Positions 12,454 to 16,454 of a stretch of 16,454 bases of DNA are shown in pieces. Positions within the stretch are counted from its first letter, which is position 1. The number at the start of each line of letters is the position of its first letter. This DNA comes from CAZRNB01 sp964601355 (GTDB lineage Bacteria; Planctomycetota; Phycisphaerae; Sedimentisphaerales; Anaerobacaceae), in the NCBI GenBank assembly GCA_964601355.1, contig CAZRNB010000064.1, positions 1 to 16,454 on the forward strand. Direction: 5' to 3'. A model generated the notes under the pieces. It saw only the letters and a list, made by a program, of their open reading frames with translations. It was not told the DNA's origin and did no database searches. Made by a program: the position numbers and the translations under genes.

Positions 12454-13962
12454 ATGAAACCGGATTTTACGGAAATAGGAAGTATTCTCAGACAGGAAAT
12501 CAGCCAGTACAAAAGCAGGCTGGATGTTTCCAAAGTAGGACGCGTTGTAGAGCTGGCCGACGGAATTGCACGCATTTATGGCCTTGACAATGCCATGGTC
12601 GGCGAGGTGCTGGAGTTTGAAAATGATGTTTTTGGTGAGGCATTCAATCTTGAAGAAGAATCCATCGGTGCGGTCATATACGGCGATTATACCAGGGTCA
12701 AAGAAGGCTCTGACGTGCGTGCATCGGGTCGATTGATGTCTGTTCCCGTCGGTGAGGAGTTGCTGGGTAGAGTGCTTAATCCGCTGTGCGAGCCTATCGA
12801 CGGCGGTCCGCCCGTTAAAACATCTGTCAGGCGGCTCATTGAGTCGGATGCACCCGGAATTGCTCAGCGTCAGCCGGTCAGACAGTCGCTGCAGACGGGT
12901 TTAAAAAGCATAGATTCGATGATACCGATCGGACGAGGTCAACGCGAGCTTATCATTGGCGACCGCAAAACCGGCAAAACAGCAATTGCCCTTGATGCAA
13001 TAATAAACCAGAAAGACCAAAACGTTATCTGCGTTTACGTGGCGATAGGTCAAAGAGCCAGCGCCATAGCCGAATTTGTAGAGGCCCTGAAAAAGTATGG
13101 GGCGATGGCCTACAGCATCGTGATAGCGGCATCGGCGTCGGATAGTGCGCCTATGCAGTACATAGCACCGTATTCAGGATGCGCGCTGGCCGAATTCTTT
13201 ATGTACGAGAAGCACCGTGACACGCTGTGCGTCTATGATGATTTGAGCAAACACGCCATTGCGTATCGCCAGCTAAGTCTCCTGTTGCGCCGGCCGCCGG
13301 GACGGGAGGCGTATCCCGGTGACATTTTTTATCTGCACAGCCGGCTTCTCGAACGAAGCGCGAAGCTGTCAGACAAACGCGGAGGCGGGTCAATGACGGC
13401 GCTGCCCATAGTTGAGACGCTTGAAGGTCAAATATCCGCCTATATTCCGACGAACGTGATTTCAATAACCGACGGACAGATATATCTTTTACGTGAGCTT
13501 TTTCATGCCGGTATAAGGCCTGCTATAGACGTCGGCGTAAGCGTCAGCCGCGTCGGCGGAGATGCCCAGGTGGCAGCAATGAAAAAGGTTGCAGCCAAAC
13601 TGAGGCTGGACCTTGCTGCGTTCCGTGAGCTACAGAGCTTCGCCAGGCTTGGAACGGACCTTGATGCCGCGACGCAGGCGCAATTGGATAGAGGCAGCCG
13701 AATGGTGGAGCTGCTAAAACAGCCGCAGTTTTGTCCGATGTCGGTGGGTGAGATGGTTATAACAATATTTGCAGGTTCAAGCGGATTGCTGGATGATATA
13801 CCGATAAAGAATGTCAGCGATTTTGCCTCCGGATTTCTGCGGTGGCTTGCAAAGGAGCATCCTGAATACATCAGCGAGATAAACAATACTAAAGTTTTTA
13901 GTACGGAGCTTGTTGAGAAGATTAAGCAGGCTCTATCACAGTTCAAGAGTTTGAAGTCATAG
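12454..13962 (+). CDS. atpA: F-type ATP synthase subunit alpha
   Basis: This is the non-catalytic nucleotide-binding subunit of F1. Its 502 residues match normal family length. The N-terminal beta-barrel is followed by the nucleotide domain with P-loop GDRKTGKT at 169-176 (usually GDRQTGKT). LLRRPPGREAYPGDIFYLHS at 277-296 and ISITDGQIYL are canonical. SVSRVGG carries the arginine finger Arg366 that reaches into the beta catalytic site. The C-terminal helical domain is complete. The start fits the family N-terminus MKPDFTEIGSILRQEI. A 70-bp gap full of heptanucleotide repeats separates it from atpG. Confidence 0.96.
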   Translation: MKPDFTEIGSILRQEISQYKSRLDVSKVGRVVELADGIARIYGLDNAMVGEVLEFENDVFGEAFNLEEESIGAVIYGDYTRVKEGSDVRASGRLMSVPVGEELLGRVLNPLCEPIDGGPPVKTSVRRLIESDAPGIAQRQPVRQSLQTGLKSIDSMIPIGRGQRELIIGDRKTGKTAIALDAIINQKDQNVICVYVAIGQRASAIAEFVEALKKYGAMAYSIVIAASASDSAPMQYIAPYSGCALAEFFMYEKHRDTLCVYDDLSKHAIAYRQLSLLLRRPPGREAYPGDIFYLHSRLLERSAKLSDKRGGGSMTALPIVETLEGQISAYIPTNVISITDGQIYLLRELFHAGIRPAIDVGVSVSRVGGDAQVAAMKKVAAKLRLDLAAFRELQSFARLGTDLDAATQAQLDRGSRMVELLKQPQFCPMSVGEMVITIFAGSSGLLDDIPIKNVSDFASGFLRWLAKEHPEYISEINNTKVFSTELVEKIKQALSQFKSLKS

Positions 13963-13969
13963 AATAGGG

Positions 13970-14026
13970 TTCATCGTTCATTGTTTTGTGTTTCTCGACA
14001 ATGAACAAAGAACATAGAGCTATGAG
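13970..14026. repeat. two opposed heptanucleotide arrays forming a hairpin between atpA and atpG
   Basis: The left half is TTCATCG, TTCATTG, TTTTGTG, TTTCTCG (13970-13997) and the right half is CAATGAA, CAAAGAA, CATAGAG, CTATGAG (13999-14026), each in strict 7-base phase. The two halves are roughly complementary: GTTCATTGT (13976-13984) pairs perfectly with ACAATGAAC (13998-14006). It fills 57 of the 70 bases between the genes and ends 6 bases before the atpG ATG. Confidence 0.7.
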
Positions 14027-14032
14027 CAGATT

Positions 14033-14929
14033 ATGATAGGAATGCGTCAGATATTGCAGCGGCGCAGGGCCGTAAGCAACATCTGCAGATTAACCAAAAC
14101 GATGCAGATTGTCTCAACGGCTATGTTCAAGAGTTACTACAAGAGATGGCTTACCGTCGCCGACTTTGACGAGGCGCTGGCACAGGCTGGGTATCTGCTT
14201 GTCACGTCCGATGTGCCTTTGGAGCATCCATTGCTGAAGGAAAATTCGGCGGGCCGATCTGCTGTTTTGGCTATCGGCTCGAGAACTGGTCTTTGTGGCG
14301 CATACAATAATTCCGTCTATGCTATGCTTGCGACCCATATAACAATGGCGAAAAACGCGGGCAGCAAGCTCGAAATTTATGTGACCAGTGGAAAACTAAA
14401 AATAATGCTTTCTGCTCGTGGGATTGCCACAGCGGGCGTATTTAGCGGGCTTGACGAGGTACCTTCCGACGCCCAGATTTTTTCCATAGCTGAGGGATTC
14501 GTAAACAAATATGTTTCCGGCCAGCTTGACCATTTTGGTATCGTTTATATGGGTTTTCACTCGCCTGGTCATCAGCAGGCACAGACGATGACCATAATGC
14601 CGCTGACTGATCTGATAGACCATCTGATTACCCGGGCGGAGGCTGTCTGGCCCTGGGATTTGGAGTTTGAAGATTTTTATATGACGCCCTCGGCAAACGA
14701 AATCATTGAGAGCATTGCAAAAATGATAATACACGCACTGATAAAGGAGTGTTTTTTTGAGGCTTGTTTGAGCGAGCACGTTGCCCGGATGATTGCTATG
14801 CGAAGCGCGACGAAAAATGCTGAGGGCATGATTTGGGAATTGACCGCCGATTACAACCGGGCACGGCAGACGCAGATAACGGGCGACCTGCTCGATATTA
14901 TCAGCGGTACAGGAGTGTTAAATGAATAA
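14033..14929 (+). CDS. atpG: F-type ATP synthase subunit gamma
   Basis: This is the central rotor shaft of F1. It has 298 residues. The N-terminal helix MRQILQRRRAVSNICRLTKT corresponds to the usual LREIRRRI..T.KITKAM region. IGSRTGLCGAYNNSV matches the ITSDRGLCGAYN motif, with the acidic residue replaced by Thr. The C-terminal SEHVARMIAMRSATKNAEGM followed by YNRARQTQIT is diagnostic. Two starts are possible: ATG 14033, or ATG 14042 with TAGGA close ahead; the second gives an N-terminus closer to the family. The stop overlaps the atpD start by 8 bp. Confidence 0.92.
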   Translation: MIGMRQILQRRRAVSNICRLTKTMQIVSTAMFKSYYKRWLTVADFDEALAQAGYLLVTSDVPLEHPLLKENSAGRSAVLAIGSRTGLCGAYNNSVYAMLATHITMAKNAGSKLEIYVTSGKLKIMLSARGIATAGVFSGLDEVPSDAQIFSIAEGFVNKYVSGQLDHFGIVYMGFHSPGHQQAQTMTIMPLTDLIDHLITRAEAVWPWDLEFEDFYMTPSANEIIESIAKMIIHALIKECFFEACLSEHVARMIAMRSATKNAEGMIWELTADYNRARQTQITGDLLDIISGTGVLNE

Positions 14930-16376
14930 AGGCAGGTTAATACAAGTAATGGGCAGCGTCTTTGACGCCGCATTTTTACCCGAAGAAGTGCCGCCGCTTT
15001 TTAATGCGGTGGAGGTTCGGGGCGACTTCGGAACGGGCAAAACCAGTCTCTGGGGCGAAGTGCAGCAGCATCTCGGGGACAGCAAAATAAGGGTTATTGC
15101 ACTGGGCAGCACGCTGGGGCTGCGTCGTGGAATGGAAGTTATCGATACCGGCTCGCCTATAACTGTGCCAGTGGGCAAAGAGATGCTGGGAAGGGTGTTT
15201 AATCTGCTCGGTGAAGCAATTGATGACCGCGGCCCGGTCAAGACCGATATCAGTAAGCCGATTCACCGTTTGCCGCCTCGCCTGGTTGACCTTTCCCCTA
15301 AGACCGAAATGTTTGAAACGGGAATAAAAGTAATAGACCTGCTGTGCCCATTTGTTCGGGGAGGCAAGATGGGTCTGTTCGGCGGGGCAGGCGTAGGTAA
15401 GACCGTAATCATTCAGGAGCTTATTGCGAGGATTGCGACTAAACACGGTGGTTTCTCCGTCTTTGCCGGCATCGGTGAGAGGACGCGCGAGGGCAACGAC
15501 CTTTGGCTGGAAATGCAGAAGACACGTATCAGTGATAGTGAGGATACGGTGTTGAATCATACGTGTCTGGTTTTTGGCCAGATGAACGAACCGCCAGGCG
15601 CACGCCTGAGAGTAGGGCTGACGGCGATGACACAGGCGGAGTATTTCTGCGAAACCGGTATAGGAGAGGGTAATCCGCAGGGCGGGGGCCAGGATACCCT
15701 GCTTTTCATAGACAATATATTCCGTTTTTCACAGGCAGGATGTGAGGTTTCAGCATTGCTTGGGCGAATACCTTCGGCGGTGGGTTATCAGCCGACTTTG
15801 GCAACCGAGATGGGTGAATTGCAGGAGAGGATTGCTTCAACAAGGGCCGGCTCAATTACATCTGTGCAGGCTATTTATGTACCTGCAGACGACCTGACCG
15901 ATCCTGCACCGGCTACAACGTTTTCGCACCTCGATGCGTTTGTCGTCTTAAAGCGCTCAATCACACAAAAGGGTATCTATCCTGCCGTGGATCCACTCGA
16001 AAGCACTTCCCGGATACTCGACCCCAATATAGTCGGACAGGAGCATTATGACGTGGCACAAAGGGTGCTCGAATATTTGCAGCGGTACAATGACCTGCAG
16101 GATATAATTGCGATTCTCGGAGTGGACGAGCTTAGCAGGGAAGATCAGATAGTAGTAATTCGTGCCAGAAGATTGGAGCGGTTTTTCTCGCAGCCGTTTT
16201 TTGTAACAAAACAATTCACGGGCCTTGACGGCAAATATGTGTCCGTTGCTGATATAATCGAGAGCTGCAAGCGGATTTGTGATGGAAAGGGGGACAATCT
16301 GCCCGAAGAGGCGTTTATGTACGTTGGAACAATGGACGATGCTGCATATAAAGCCACGACACTAACCGGTAGATAA
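14922..16376 (+). CDS. atpD: F-type ATP synthase subunit beta (catalytic)
   Basis: This catalytic subunit of F1 makes ATP at the alpha/beta interface. At 484 residues it is slightly longer than E. coli beta. Walker A GGAGVGKT is at 154-161, catalytic Glu186 lies in GERTREGNDL, FGQMNEPPGARLR is at 218-230, Walker B ends at Asp264 (LLFIDNIFRF), and VDELSRED at 401-408 is the DELSEED lever. HLDAFVVLKRSI and CDGKGDNLPEEAFMYVG look planctomycete-like. Two oddities are an extra Gly/Gln-rich loop between residues 243 and 257 just before Walker B, and a chance P-loop-like GDFGTGKT at 34-41 in the N-terminal barrel. AGGAG (14911-14915) supports the start, inside the end of atpG. Confidence 0.97.
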   Translation: MNKGRLIQVMGSVFDAAFLPEEVPPLFNAVEVRGDFGTGKTSLWGEVQQHLGDSKIRVIALGSTLGLRRGMEVIDTGSPITVPVGKEMLGRVFNLLGEAIDDRGPVKTDISKPIHRLPPRLVDLSPKTEMFETGIKVIDLLCPFVRGGKMGLFGGAGVGKTVIIQELIARIATKHGGFSVFAGIGERTREGNDLWLEMQKTRISDSEDTVLNHTCLVFGQMNEPPGARLRVGLTAMTQAEYFCETGIGEGNPQGGGQDTLLFIDNIFRFSQAGCEVSALLGRIPSAVGYQPTLATEMGELQERIASTRAGSITSVQAIYVPADDLTDPAPATTFSHLDAFVVLKRSITQKGIYPAVDPLESTSRILDPNIVGQEHYDVAQRVLEYLQRYNDLQDIIAILGVDELSREDQIVVIRARRLERFFSQPFFVTKQFTGLDGKYVSVADIIESCKRICDGKGDNLPEEAFMYVGTMDDAAYKATTLTGR

Positions 16377-16384
16377 AACGGAAT

Positions 16385-16405
16385 GCAAAAATCAAAAAGC
16401 AAAAC
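16385..16405 (+). repeat. heptanucleotide repeat after atpD, three units
   Basis: GCAAAAA, TCAAAAA and GCAAAAC follow one another in 7-base phase starting 9 bases after the atpD stop. Only three units are seen and they are A-rich, so chance is possible; similar 7-base phasing in three other nearby gaps makes it more credible. Confidence 0.45.
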
Positions 16406-16429
16406 GCTCTGTAGAAAACAATGTGTTAT

Positions 16430-16454
16430 TGTCATTTCGAGCGAACCGAAGGTG
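16430..16454. repeat. left end of a second palindromic intergenic repeat, cut by the window edge
   Basis: TGTCATTTCGAGCGA at 16430-16444 differs from the end of the 3158-3270 repeat (TGTCATTGCGAGCGA) at one position. It begins 54 bases after the atpD stop, where atpC would normally follow. The frame from the ATG at 16383 stays open to the edge through this repeat but looks like chance. Confidence 0.55.

Noticed and set aside
14976..15560. A 194-codon minus frame opposite atpD
   Set aside because: It lies wholly antisense to a highly conserved catalytic gene and shows no recognisable domain; long antisense frames are common opposite such codon usage.

Overview
The window looks like a piece of a bacterial chromosome from the Planctomycetota, most likely a Phycisphaerae-type lineage. 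This rests on four things. There is a prepilin-like protein of the kind planctomycetes carry in many copies. A secreted mosaic protein joins a proprotein-convertase P domain to a ThuA-like segment. The ATP synthase beta subunit has planctomycete-style wording in its C-terminal half. Shine-Dalgarno sites of the form AAAGGAGG recur. No tRNA, rRNA, CRISPR array, transposase or phage gene was seen.

Layout. Positions 1-84 hold the possible tail of an unidentified + strand gene. tyrA (prephenate dehydrogenase, minus strand, 156-1031) and accA (acetyl-CoA carboxylase alpha subunit, 1222-2298) diverge from a short intergenic region that carries a sigma-70 promoter for tyrA and a perfect 12-bp inverted repeat beside accA. 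Next come a coiled-coil lipoprotein built from 14-residue repeats (2395-3081), a gene-poor stretch with a 113-bp palindromic repeat, and a type II/IV prepilin-like protein (3622-4434). This last gene converges with sppA, a membrane signal peptide peptidase (minus strand, 4486-5526). A gene-poor stretch (5542-6102) holds a near-consensus promoter, an unlisted 56-codon reading frame and a strange RBS-ATG-GGC-TAA mini-frame. It leads into the large secreted mosaic protein (6103-8268), which ends in a good intrinsic terminator. A lipid A acyltransferase-like gene (8527-9480) follows, with a promoter so close that its mRNA would be nearly leaderless.

After a 594-bp gap full of hairpins and heptanucleotide repeats comes an F-type ATP synthase operon in the order atpB-atpE-atpF-atpH-atpA-atpG-atpD (subunits a, c, b, delta, alpha, gamma, beta), 10075-16376. 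atpC (epsilon) is not seen before the window ends 78 bp after atpD. The seven genes encode a nearly complete proton-type F1Fo machine. Two junctions overlap (atpF/atpH by 4 bp, atpG/atpD by 8 bp). The larger gaps inside and after the operon are filled with 7-nt-period repeats, some able to form hairpins.

I do not see a clear new defence, mobile or biosynthetic system. The observations most worth following are the phased heptanucleotide arrays in the atp operon gaps, the alanine-rich helix-1 motif of the c subunit, an insertion in the beta subunit, the structured region ahead of atpB, the small frame under a strong promoter at 5779-5949, and the GC-rich central domain of the 6103 gene.
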